Source: Thermosipho affectus (GTDB taxonomy: Bacteria > Thermotogota > Thermotogae > Thermotogales > Fervidobacteriaceae). Taken from it: a stretch of 64,000 nt of DNA. Below the pieces are notes generated by a model. It saw nothing but the letters and a program-made list of their open reading frames with translations. It made no database searches and was not told the DNA's origin. Within the stretch, counting starts at the first letter, position 1; the number at the start of each line of letters is the position of its first letter. The stretch spans positions 62,001-126,000 of the forward strand of contig NZ_LBFC01000022.1 of NCBI RefSeq assembly GCF_001990485.1. The letters are read 5' to 3'. Position numbers and translations under genes: made by a program. This document shows, piece by piece, positions 54,470-62,453 of this stretch.

Positions 54470-55630
54470 GTGACTAAAGAATTGATTAATAAAAAGTTAA
54501 AAAAACTTGCAAAAAACTTTGGAACACCTGTTTTAGTAATGGATCTAGATGTGATTAAGGAAAATTACGAAAAATTAGTTAAAAATGTTAAAAACTCTAG
54601 AATTTACTATGCTGTTAAAGCCAACTCCCATGTAGAAATTCTAAAGCTTTTAAGAGATTTAGGTAGCTATTTTGATGTGGCGTCTAAACCTGAGATAGAA
54701 AAATTACTGTCTTTAGGTGTGGAACCACATAGAATGAGTTTTGGAAATACTATTAAAAAAGCATCAGATATTGTTTTTGCATATGAAAATGGAATAAGAA
54801 TGTTTGCGGTAGATAGTGAAATGGAACTTGAAAAAATAGCAAGTAATGCGCCAAGTTCAGATATATACGTTAGAATAAGTACTAATGGTATGGAAGATGA
54901 TGCAGATTGGCCACTTACAAGAAAGTTTGGAACAAGCGTTGATCATGCAATAAAGTTAGTAAAATATGCAAGTAAGTTAGGGTTAAATCCCATTGGAGTT
55001 AGTTTTCACGTGGGTTCCCAAAACTATAGACCTGATAATTGGCAAGTGGCTATTAGAGAAGTATCCGTAATATTTGAAGAGGCAAAAAGAATGGGAATAG
55101 ATATGTATATGGTAAACACCGGTGGGGGAATGCCGGTGAAGTATTCAAAAGAAATACCGCAAATTGAAGAAATTTGTGACGTTATAAATAAATCAATTGT
55201 TGAATATATAGGGGAAGACACCTTAGTAGTTTTAGAACCGGGACGTTCTATGGTCGGGAATGCTGGAGCAATGGTAACTAGTGTGATACTTAGGAGTAAA
55301 AAAGGAGACGAAAATTGGGTTTATACGGATGCAGGAGTTTTTCATGGTTTAACTGAAACAATTCAAAATATAAAGTATGAAGTTGAAGTTATAGGAAAGG
55401 AAAGAGAGAGTAAATGTTCTTTTGTCCTTGCAGGACCTACTTGCGACAGTGTAGATGTAATGTACTATGATATAGAACTTCCTGAAAGTACTACTATGGA
55501 TGATTTGTTAGTATTGTACAATACAGGGGCATATACAACAGAATACAGCACAAATTTCAATGGAATACAATCGCCGAAAATAATTTTTGAAAAGTTGTTT
55601 GTTAAAGAAGAAATGGTAGAAGAAGTGTGA
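54470..55630 (+). CDS. Ornithine/lysine decarboxylase-like PLP enzyme (fold type III)
   Basis: 386 residues. The PLP lysine is in YYAVKAN near 46, HVGSQ near 183 and GGGMPV near 220 bind phosphate, EPGRS near 262 and GPTCDSVD near 322 with the reactive Cys, all as in ornithine/lysine/DAP-decarboxylase relatives. GPTCDSxD is nearer to ornithine decarboxylase than to LysA. It would supply putrescine or cadaverine for polyamines. GTG start after AAGGGAG; it stands alone with a tRNA gene beyond. Confidence 0.88.
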   Translation: MTKELINKKLKKLAKNFGTPVLVMDLDVIKENYEKLVKNVKNSRIYYAVKANSHVEILKLLRDLGSYFDVASKPEIEKLLSLGVEPHRMSFGNTIKKASDIVFAYENGIRMFAVDSEMELEKIASNAPSSDIYVRISTNGMEDDADWPLTRKFGTSVDHAIKLVKYASKLGLNPIGVSFHVGSQNYRPDNWQVAIREVSVIFEEAKRMGIDMYMVNTGGGMPVKYSKEIPQIEEICDVINKSIVEYIGEDTLVVLEPGRSMVGNAGAMVTSVILRSKKGDENWVYTDAGVFHGLTETIQNIKYEVEVIGKERESKCSFVLAGPTCDSVDVMYYDIELPESTTMDDLLVLYNTGAYTTEYSTNFNGIQSPKIIFEKLFVKEEMVEEV

Positions 55631-55636
55631 TATAAT
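55631..55636 (+). promoter_or_regulatory. -10 element of the tRNA-Leu gene
   Basis: TATAAT begins one base after the decarboxylase stop codon and lies 13 bases before the tRNA 5' end. The upstream -35 region would lie inside the decarboxylase coding sequence and is weak. Confidence 0.55.
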
Positions 55637-55649
55637 AATATGTGGTTGA

Positions 55650-55734
55650 GCCGAGGTGGCGGAATTGGCAGACGCGCATGACTCAGGATCATGTGGGTTC
55701 TCCCGTGCGGGTTCAAATCCCGCCCTCGGCACCA
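55650..55734 (+). tRNA. tRNA-Leu (anticodon CAG), with encoded CCA
   Basis: Acceptor stem GCCGAGG (55650-55656) pairs with CCTCGGC (55724-55730), followed by A and CCA. The anticodon stem CATGA/TCATG closes a loop with CAG at 55684-55686. A long variable arm (GTGGGTTCTCCCGTGC region) is typical of class II leucine tRNA, and the T arm has GGTTCAAATCC. The CCA is encoded. Confidence 0.97.
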
Positions 55735-55735
55735 G

Positions 55736-55757
55736 TCCCGGGTTTCCGGGATTTTTT
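55736..55757 (+). terminator. Terminator after the tRNA-Leu gene
   Basis: TCCCGG (55736-55741) pairs with CCGGGA (55746-55751), loop GTTT, then six Ts. It is two bases after the tRNA 3' end and shows that the tRNA gene is a separate unit. Confidence 0.9.
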
Positions 55758-55786
55758 GTATTTGAAAAAATAGAAAGGTGGAAGAT

Positions 55787-56503
55787 GTGGAAGTAGTGAA
55801 TTTTTCACAATTGAAATTAACTATTGGAAAGGAAGAAGAAGTAAGAAAAAAAATAGTAAAAAGTATAAATGACGGTCAGAAGACTTTTGTTGTTACTTTG
55901 AATGCCTCTATACTTTTGCGTACATTAAAGGATAGTTATTATAGAAAAATAGTCGAAAAAGCAAATTATATTATACCAGATGGTTCTGGAATAGTATGGG
56001 CATTAAAGAGAAATAGAAATATCTTAACGGATAGAATTACCGGTATAGATACAATGTTGTATTTGTGTAGAAAAGCAAAAGAGTACAATTGGAAAGTATA
56101 TTTGCTTGGTTCGAGAACAAAGGTTGTGGAAGAAGCGGCAAAAAGACTAAGAGAGGAAGGAGTAAATATCGTTGGGTATTATCATGGATATTTTTCCGAA
56201 AATGATTTTACACCGCTAGAAGAGATAGAAGCTTTAAAGCCAGAACTTTTGTTTGTAGGAATGGGTGTGCCAAAGCAGGAGGAGTGGATATATAATAATT
56301 TTTTTCTTCCTTTCAAGTTGGCCATGGGTGTTGGTGGAAGTTTTGATGTTATTTCTGGAACAAAAAAGAGAGCCCCCAGTTTTTTTCAAAAGATGAAATT
56401 GGAATGGTTTTATAGATGGTTACAATCACCTATAAAAAAACGACATATTCCTATTGAGATTATAAAATACACATTTTTAGTATTAAGAGGAAAGATAAGA
56501 TGA
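55787..56503 (+). CDS. WecG/TagA/CpsF family glycosyltransferase
   Basis: About 238 residues of GT family 26. Motifs: [20 protein letters not shown] with the catalytic Asp region [26 protein letters not shown] and [11 protein letters not shown], the PKQE motif. Typical members transfer ManNAc to GlcNAc-PP-undecaprenol in wall teichoic acid or related polymer synthesis; the exact acceptor is unknown. GTG 55787 follows AGGTGG by six bases; GTG 55778 is inside that site. It overlaps rsmG by four bases. Confidence 0.9.
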   Translation: MEVVNFSQLKLTIGKEEEVRKKIVKSINDGQKTFVVTLNASILLRTLKDSYYRKIVEKANYIIPDGSGIVWALKRNRNILTDRITGIDTMLYLCRKAKEYNWKVYLLGSRTKVVEEAAKRLREEGVNIVGYYHGYFSENDFTPLEEIEALKPELLFVGMGVPKQEEWIYNNFFLPFKLAMGVGGSFDVISGTKKRAPSFFQKMKLEWFYRWLQSPIKKRHIPIEIIKYTFLVLRGKIR

Positions 56504-57126
56504 AAGAAAATGTTATAAGAGAATACATTAAAAGAATTGTTAATGCGCCGTTTAATCTTACTGCGATAAAGGATGAAAATCTTGCCTATTACCTGCTTGC
56601 GCTAGATAGTTTAATTCCTTTAGAGAAAATTAAATTAGAAGGGAATTTTTTAGATGTTGGGACTGGTGGGGGAGTTCCAGGAGTTTTTATTGGTATTGCA
56701 TTTAAACACATGAAAGGACTATTAGTTGATGCTTCTAGGAAAAAGGTTGATTATATCAGAAATACCTGTAGAATGCTTGGGATAAATAATTTGGAATTTT
56801 TACATGGAAGAATTGAAGAACAAAAAAATTTGAAAGGAACTTTTGATAACGTTTTTTCAAGAGCAGTTGCGGAGTTGAGGGTTATTTTAGAACTTACCGT
56901 ACCATTTGCGAAAGTTGGCGGAAGAGTTTTTTTGTATAAAGGTAGAGAATATCTTAAAGAATTAGAGAATGCAAAGAATGCAATTGAGGTTTTAAAGGTA
57001 GAATTGACTGAAATTGTTGAATATAACATTTTGAATAAAAATAGGGTTTTACTTATTTTTGAAAAGAAGGAAAGTGTAGACAAGTTTCCAAGAAGGTATA
57101 ATAAAATTTTAAAGAGTCCTTTGTAG
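56500..57126 (+). CDS. rsmG: 16S rRNA (guanine-527) N7-methyltransferase RsmG
   Basis: 208 residues. The SAM motif is [19 protein letters not shown] near 47-66 (family GxGxGFPG), [11 protein letters not shown] for ribose contact, and SRAVAEL near 120 as in GidB. It methylates G527 in 16S rRNA. The ATG overlaps the glycosyltransferase stop. It is separated from mnmE by 12 bases; the two often occur together. Confidence 0.93.
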   Translation: MKENVIREYIKRIVNAPFNLTAIKDENLAYYLLALDSLIPLEKIKLEGNFLDVGTGGGVPGVFIGIAFKHMKGLLVDASRKKVDYIRNTCRMLGINNLEFLHGRIEEQKNLKGTFDNVFSRAVAELRVILELTVPFAKVGGRVFLYKGREYLKELENAKNAIEVLKVELTEIVEYNILNKNRVLLIFEKKESVDKFPRRYNKILKSPL

Positions 57127-57138
57127 GGAGGATTGTAT

Positions 57139-58464
57139 ATGTACGATACAATTTCGGCAATTTCATCACCTTATGGAACGGGGGCTATATCTGTTATAAG
57201 AATAGATGGCCCAAAAAGTTATGAAATTATAAAAAAACTTACGAATTTAGATGAAATAAAACATAGAATGGTTTACAGTACCTACATATATTTTGAAAAT
57301 GAAATTATTGATCAAGTTAATGTTGTATTTTTCAAATCACCAAAAAGTTATACGGGAAATGATTTAGTTGAAATATATGCCCACGGTGGAGTTATTGTTA
57401 CTCGTAAAATATTGGAAACTGTTTTGTCGAGTGGAGCACGCCTTGCAGAACGTGGAGAGTTCACAAAGAGGGCATTTTTGAATGGAAAAATTTCGCTTGT
57501 TCAAGCAGAAGCCATATATCAAATAATAGAAGCAAAAAGCGAGATTTCATTAAAAATGTCTTTGCAAAATTTAAAGGGAGGGCTTAATGAAGAGATAGAA
57601 TACTATCGTAGGGAGATTTTGAATATTTTATCTGAAATAGAAGTAACAGTTGATTATCCAGATGACATAGAAATTGATACGAAAAACATAGTAAAAGAGA
57701 TTTTTAGAATAAAAAATGAAATAGATAACAAGGTAACAAATAGCAAAAAAGCTCTAATGTTAAACGATGGAATTGTTATGACGATTATTGGAAAACCAAA
57801 TTCTGGAAAGTCCACTTTATTAAATAGGTTGCTCTTAGAGGATAGGGCGATTGTTACCGATATCCCAGGAACTACACGAGATGTGATAAAAGGTGAAATC
57901 GATATTAATGGTGTGAGATTTATCATTGTAGATACAGCTGGTATTAGAGAGACAGAAGATATCGTGGAAAAAATTGGAATTGATAGAAGTCTAAGGGAAA
58001 TGAAAAAAGCTGATATAGTACTTTTCGTATTAGATGCTAGTACCGGATTTACGAAAGAAGATGAGTTCATATTAAAAGAGATAGAAAATAATAATTTTAT
58101 TCCTATTTGGAATAAATGTGATAGTAGTTTGAAAATTAACAAGAAATTTGAAGACGAAGTGAAAATAAGTGCTCTTACTGGAGAGGGATTAAGAAATCTT
58201 GAAAATAAAATAATGTCAAAAGTAAAAGATATAGTGAAAAGTGGTACTTCATCGCATATAACAACTCAAAGACAAGTAGAAATATTGGAAAGAGTTAATT
58301 TATATCTGGAACGTGCGGTTAAAAGTTTAGAAGAAGGTTTTGAATTGGATATTATATCTTTTGATTTAAGAAAGGCTTTAGAAGAACTTGATACATTACT
58401 AGGAAAAAGGTTTACGGATGATTTGTTGGATAATATTTTTTCAAATTTCTGTGTTGGAAAATAA
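57139..58464 (+). CDS. mnmE: tRNA modification GTPase MnmE
   Basis: 441 residues, in the usual order: N-terminal tetrahydrofolate-binding domain (ISSPYGTGAISVIRIDGP, HGGVIVTRKIL), helical domain, G domain and C-terminal FCVGK, which ends with the catalytic Cys. G1 is GKPNSGKST, G2 is DIPGTTRD, G3 DTAGIRET, G4 NKCD. It forms xm5U34 with MnmG. ATG 57139 is chosen since GGGAGGAT precedes it; TTG 57133 is in frame. Confidence 0.97.
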   Translation: MYDTISAISSPYGTGAISVIRIDGPKSYEIIKKLTNLDEIKHRMVYSTYIYFENEIIDQVNVVFFKSPKSYTGNDLVEIYAHGGVIVTRKILETVLSSGARLAERGEFTKRAFLNGKISLVQAEAIYQIIEAKSEISLKMSLQNLKGGLNEEIEYYRREILNILSEIEVTVDYPDDIEIDTKNIVKEIFRIKNEIDNKVTNSKKALMLNDGIVMTIIGKPNSGKSTLLNRLLLEDRAIVTDIPGTTRDVIKGEIDINGVRFIIVDTAGIRETEDIVEKIGIDRSLREMKKADIVLFVLDASTGFTKEDEFILKEIENNNFIPIWNKCDSSLKINKKFEDEVKISALTGEGLRNLENKIMSKVKDIVKSGTSSHITTQRQVEILERVNLYLERAVKSLEEGFELDIISFDLRKALEELDTLLGKRFTDDLLDNIFSNFCVGK

Positions 58465-58490
58465 AAAAACACGGGCCTTTTTTTGGCCCG
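58465..58490 (-). terminator. Terminator for the minus-strand AIM24-like transcript
   Basis: CGGGCC (58472-58477) and GGCCCG (58485-58490) form a stem across a seven-base loop. On the minus strand the stem is followed by TG and seven Ts. On the plus strand no T-run follows, so it is oriented for the minus strand. It lies 226 bases after the AIM24-like stop. Confidence 0.85.
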
Positions 58491-58716
58491 CTCAAAGCTG
58501 TGGGGGGTGTATCTCAAGGGGGATAGGGGGTTTCTCTAATTAAAATAATACACGAGTTATGTTACAAAGTTAGTCAGACCAAAGTTTCTATTATGAACCA
58601 TTTGTGTTAATAATTAATTAAAACTTTTGCTTTTAATAATATTTAAATGTTTTTTCCCGCTTTTGCATATATTTTGACTTAGTTTGTGTAATTTTGGTTC
58701 GTAATTAATTATGAAT

Positions 58717-59391
58717 TTATCTACTTCCCGTATCTTTTGGTGCGATACTTTTTATCCATTTTACGTAATCTGGATAATTTCTGGTTTGTATATATACATT
58801 ACCAGGGCCTTCAAAATCGACTACTAGTCCTTCTCCACCAAAGATTGTGGATTTGATTCCACCAAAAGTTCTAACAGAGTATTTTACAGTTTCATCAAAT
58901 GCAACAACATGTCCAGTATCAACGGTTAGTTTTTCTACTGGTTGAAGTGTGATTTTAAATATAGCACCAAAAGAAGAAATTGCCACTTTACCAATGCCAG
59001 ATAATTTTAATAAAAAGAACCCTTCACCTGAAAAAAATGTTTTAAATCCTCCAAATTTTGTATCTAAATCGATATTTTCTTCTGATGCTAAATATGAAGT
59101 TGATTGTAAAAACACTGTTCCATTTAGATCAATTACATCAATATCTCCAGGGAGTCTAGGAGCAAATAATATAGTACTTTTATTTTTCGCAGTATATTTG
59201 TTCAAAAATATATGTTCTCCTCCTAGGAAAGCCCTTTTTAAGGCTTTGAAAACTCCACCTGTTGTCGTCTTTATGTCCACATTTCCGGAAATAGAAACCA
59301 TTGCACCTGATTCCCCTATAACTGTTTCTCCTGGATCTAAATGCGCGAAAAGTATAGCATAGGATCCTTTAAATTCGACCTTAAATTCCAT
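58717..59391 (-). CDS. AIM24/TIGR00266-family protein
   Basis: 224 residues of a beta-rich fold related to AIM24. GESGAMVSISGNVDIKT, GGEHIFLNKYTA, and GEGFFLLKLSGIGKV match TIGR00266-type family features. The role is unknown; in bacteria these proteins are usually cytoplasmic. GGAGG precedes the ATG at 59391. The 3' side has a 226-base untranslated stretch with a GC-rich island ending in a terminator. Confidence 0.85.
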   Translation of the reverse strand: MEFKVEFKGSYAILFAHLDPGETVIGESGAMVSISGNVDIKTTTGGVFKALKRAFLGGEHIFLNKYTAKNKSTILFAPRLPGDIDVIDLNGTVFLQSTSYLASEENIDLDTKFGGFKTFFSGEGFFLLKLSGIGKVAISSFGAIFKITLQPVEKLTVDTGHVVAFDETVKYSVRTFGGIKSTIFGGEGLVVDFEGPGNVYIQTRNYPDYVKWIKSIAPKDTGSR

Positions 59392-59453
59392 TTTAACCCT
59401 CCTTTAATTTAAAATCAAATATTTTATGTTAATATTTATTGCGAGGTGAGAGT

Positions 59454-60230
59454 ATGAAAAAACTATTTTTTTCGATTATAATTATATCATTTTTGGTATT
59501 TGATTTTTTTGTTATTTATTCAGAATTTAATTATTTCCCGTTATTTGAGAAAGAAATAGAGGTAAGTTTTGAAAGTTGGAAAGATTTAAAAAATTTTTTT
59601 GATGAAATAGGATATACTTCTTTGAAAAATTCTCCAAGAGTTTATTTAAAATCATTCCCAAAAGATTTAAAAGATGCACCGGTAGATGTACGAAAAGAGC
59701 TTTTTGTAAAAATAATGTTGCCGATAATAAGAAAGGTAAATAGTGAAATTCTGGCTGAAAGAGAGAAAATCATTATTTTGAAAAAAAAAGGGGACTTGGG
59801 TAAATTGAGAAAATTTATGAAAAAGTACTATGCAAAATCATATGATGAATTATTGATAAAGGTGGATAAAATTCCCGAGGATTTGGCAATTGCTCAGGCA
59901 GCTATTGAATCTGCGTGGGGAACGAGTAAATTTGCCGTTTACGCAAATAATATTTTTGGCGAATGGACATACGAACCTGGTACTGGAATAGTACCAGACG
60001 AAAGGCCAGATGGTGAAATATATGAGATAGAATATTTTAGAACTTTAGAAGATTCTGTGAGAAGTTATGCTTTAAATTTGAACAGATTACCGTATTATAA
60101 AAAATTCAGACTAATACGTGCGGGAATAGAAAAAGGCCATCCTGCAGATGGCCTAGTGTATTATTCTCAAATGAGGGAAAAATACGTAGAAATAGTAAAA
60201 ACTGTGATAAAGCATCTTCCAAAATTATAA
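59454..60230 (+). CDS. Bax-like N-acetylglucosaminidase
   Basis: 258 residues: an N-terminal signal or anchor (LFFSIIIISFLVFDFFVIY) and a C-terminal glucosaminidase domain with IAQAAIESAWGTSKFA (catalytic Glu), NNIFGEWTY and RTLEDSVRSYALNL. It would hydrolyse peptidoglycan glycan strands. ATG 59454 follows GAGGTGAG; ATG 59439 is in frame but without a site. The stop overlaps the end of the convergent dehydrogenase gene by six bases. Confidence 0.88.
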   Translation: MKKLFFSIIIISFLVFDFFVIYSEFNYFPLFEKEIEVSFESWKDLKNFFDEIGYTSLKNSPRVYLKSFPKDLKDAPVDVRKELFVKIMLPIIRKVNSEILAEREKIIILKKKGDLGKLRKFMKKYYAKSYDELLIKVDKIPEDLAIAQAAIESAWGTSKFAVYANNIFGEWTYEPGTGIVPDERPDGEIYEIEYFRTLEDSVRSYALNLNRLPYYKKFRLIRAGIEKGHPADGLVYYSQMREKYVEIVKTVIKHLPKL

Positions 60231-61529
60231 AACAAATATATTTTCACTTCTAAAGTTTTTGAGTATATTTTTTGTGTCAAATACAAACGGGACATTCTCA
60301 ATAATTAGGTTATAGTCTACTCCTAAAGTATGTCCGGTAGTAACTATAGCACCGTCAAAGTTTTTTAAATTATCTTTGGTGAGTTTAATTGATTTATATT
60401 TTTTACCATTTAATTCAAATTCAGGTATAAATGGGTCGAAATAGGAAATATTTGTCTTTTTTCTTTCAAGTATTTCAATTACTTTTAGGGCAGGACTTTC
60501 TCTCATGTCGTCTATATTTCCCTTGTAAGCAACTCCAAGTACTAAAATATTACTACCGTTAAATGGTTTTTTGAATTCATTTAAAATATCTCCAAGTCTT
60601 TGTACAACGTAATATGGCATTTCATCTGCGATTTGTCCCGCTTGTTCAACCAGCATTAGGTGTAAATCATATTCTCTTGCTTTATAGGATAAATAAAATG
60701 GATCAATTGGAATACAGTGACCACCTATTCCGGGGCCGGGGTAAAATGGCATATATCCGAAAGGTTTTGTGGCAGCTGCATTTATTACTTCCCAAATATT
60801 TACATCCATTTTTTCGGCAACTTTTGTCATTTCTTGTACAAGTGCAATATTTACCAATCTAAATGTGTTTTCCAAAATTTTTGCCATTTCAGCTGTTTTG
60901 GGCGAACTTACCGGAAATACAGGAGCATCTAAGACATTTTCATACAATGCTTTTGCATGTTTTGTACATTCTTTTGTGATGCCTCCAACTACTTTTGGAG
61001 TATTTCTTGTTTTATACCTAATATTTCCTGGATCTACCCTTTCAGGGCTAAATGCTAGATAAAAATCATTTCCAATTTTTAAGCCTGTTTCTAGTAAAAT
61101 AGGTAAAACTACTTCTTCCGTTGTTCCAGGATAGGTGGTGCTTTCAAGTATTATAAGCTGTTCTTTGTGAAGCCTTTTTGCGATATCTTTAGAAGTTTGA
61201 ATAATGTATGAAAGATCAGGTTGCTTAAATTTATCTAAAGGAGTAGGCACACAAATACTCACAACGTCACATTTTGAAAGTTCATCAAAATTTGTTGTTG
61301 CACTGAGTATCTTTTTTGAAACTAATTCTTTTAGTTCTTCATCTTGAACATCACCTATATAATTTTGTCCTGAATTTACCATATCTACTCTTTTTTGTTG
61401 TATGTCAAAACCAATAACTTTGTAACCTGCTCTTGCTTTTTCAACTGCGAGTGGTAGTCCAACGTATCCTAAGCCCATTACACCAATTAATGCTTTTTTT
61501 TCTATTATCTTGCTATATAATTTACTCAT
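60225..61529 (-). CDS. UDP-N-acetylglucosamine/UDP-sugar 6-dehydrogenase
   Basis: 434 residues. N-terminal Rossmann motif GVMGLGYVGLPLA near 15-27, the substrate-binding middle domain with SPERVDPGN, and the catalytic Cys in GIGGHCIPIDP near 260. C-terminal UDP-binding domain with LGVAYKGNIDDMRESP. It oxidises a UDP-sugar to its uronic acid, as in WbpA-type dehydrogenases of O-antigen synthesis. ATG 61529 is chosen because GGAGGTG lies just upstream; an in-frame start 45 bases earlier has no site. A consensus promoter lies upstream. Confidence 0.92.
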   Translation of the reverse strand: MSKLYSKIIEKKALIGVMGLGYVGLPLAVEKARAGYKVIGFDIQQKRVDMVNSGQNYIGDVQDEELKELVSKKILSATTNFDELSKCDVVSICVPTPLDKFKQPDLSYIIQTSKDIAKRLHKEQLIILESTTYPGTTEEVVLPILLETGLKIGNDFYLAFSPERVDPGNIRYKTRNTPKVVGGITKECTKHAKALYENVLDAPVFPVSSPKTAEMAKILENTFRLVNIALVQEMTKVAEKMDVNIWEVINAAATKPFGYMPFYPGPGIGGHCIPIDPFYLSYKAREYDLHLMLVEQAGQIADEMPYYVVQRLGDILNEFKKPFNGSNILVLGVAYKGNIDDMRESPALKVIEILERKKTNISYFDPFIPEFELNGKKYKSIKLTKDNLKNFDGAIVTTGHTLGVDYNLIIENVPFVFDTKNILKNFRSENIFVL

Positions 61530-61572
61530 AGTTACACCTCCGTATATTCGTTCATTGAGTGAATACACATAC

Positions 61573-61601
61573 ATTATATTATCTTATTTTGAGAATGTCA
61601 A
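61573..61601 (-). promoter_or_regulatory. Consensus sigma-70 promoter for the UDP-sugar dehydrogenase
   Basis: On the minus strand a perfect TTGACA (61596-61601) and perfect TATAAT (61573-61578) are 17 bases apart. Expected transcript start near 61566, giving a leader of about 36 bases that contains an imperfect inverted repeat (TATTC...GAATA). Confidence 0.92.
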
Positions 61602-61754
61602 GTGAATAGATGGTCATGATAGAAAGCGATACAATACTTGAAGAATTTTAGAACTTAGAATGGTTTTATCAATAACTTACTAAAACTACAGATTATGATT
61701 ATGTGTGTAATTTTTTGAAAATTAAAAGTAAAAAGGTATGTTGTGTAATTTGAT

Positions 61755-61770
61755 TTTTGGTATAATATAG
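61755..61770 (+). promoter_or_regulatory. Promoter for the PAP2 gene, apparently leaderless
   Basis: TTTTGGTATAATATAG contains TATAAT (61761-61766) six bases before the ATG at 61773. The expected start point is at the A of the ATG, and there is no ribosome site between. The same 16 bases occur at 63607-63622. Confidence 0.7.
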
Positions 61771-61772
61771 AT

Positions 61773-62387
61773 ATGAAAAAAATTATATTGATAATAATTA
61801 TTATTTCTACATTTATTTTTTCATTTTCTTTGGATGAAGTTCTAGTAGATGTTGAATCTGTAAATTATCGACTAGAGAATATTTTTTTATTTTCTGGAAC
61901 TTTTTTATTAGATGGTTATGTAAATAGTTTAGATTTATCAATGTTTAACAATGTTATTATTGAGAAAATAAACAGTATGGGCGAATTGGATTTTTTGACG
62001 TTTTTGGGAATTACATCTTTTTTAGTTTGTTTTGATGATCCATATACTTCGTTTACAATGGTTGAAAGTGTTGGATTCACAAGTGTGATAACATATTCCT
62101 TAAAAATGATTATTGGTAGAGGAAGACCTAATAGTTATGAAAAACCATTTGTTTTTAATTTTTTTTCCTTCGAAGGTAAAAATCATTCATTTCCTTCGGG
62201 ACATAGCGCATTTGCATGGGCACTTTTTACGCCAATTGCTGAAAGATATGGTGACTTTTTTTATTTAGTACCCTTTTTGTTTTCTTTTTCACGGTTAGTT
62301 GGAAATTATCATTGGTTAAGTGATGTTGTTTTTGGGGCTTTAATAGGATATTCGATTGGTAAATCATTTTATATAACTTCCAGGTGA
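61773..62387 (+). CDS. PAP2-family phosphatase
   Basis: 204 residues with an N-terminal signal or anchor and about five membrane segments. The three PAP2 motifs are complete: KMIIGRGRPN (KxxxxxxRP), FPSGHSAFAW (PSGH) and SRLVGNYHWLSDVVFG (SRxxxxxHxxxD). It would dephosphorylate a lipid phosphate, perhaps undecaprenyl diphosphate, to recycle the lipid carrier; this is the likely role given the envelope genes nearby, but the substrate is not shown. No Shine-Dalgarno site precedes the ATG. Confidence 0.93.
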   Translation: MKKIILIIIIISTFIFSFSLDEVLVDVESVNYRLENIFLFSGTFLLDGYVNSLDLSMFNNVIIEKINSMGELDFLTFLGITSFLVCFDDPYTSFTMVESVGFTSVITYSLKMIIGRGRPNSYEKPFVFNFFSFEGKNHSFPSGHSAFAWALFTPIAERYGDFFYLVPFLFSFSRLVGNYHWLSDVVFGALIGYSIGKSFYITSR

Positions 62388-62406
62388 GAACCTGGAAGTT
62401 TTTTTA
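62375..62406 (+). terminator. Terminator overlapping the PAP2 stop codon
   Basis: AACTTCCAGG (62375-62384) pairs with CCTGGAAGTT (62391-62400), followed by seven Ts. The stop TGA (62385-62387) is in the loop. Confidence 0.92.
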
Positions 62407-62414
62407 TTTTAAGG

Positions 62415-62420
62415 TATAAT
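62415..62420 (+). promoter_or_regulatory. -10 element for the MFS transporter gene
   Basis: TATAAT with GG before it (AAGGTATAAT), 34 bases before the ATG at 62454 and directly after the PAP2 terminator. The -35 side is weak. Confidence 0.45.
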
Positions 62421-62453
62421 TAGTTTGTAAAGCTAAATATAAGGAGAGATTAT

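Noticed and set aside
55465-55732. Minus-strand frames over the tRNA-Leu gene
   Set aside because: They are antisense to a tRNA and to the end of the decarboxylase gene; no ribosome site.
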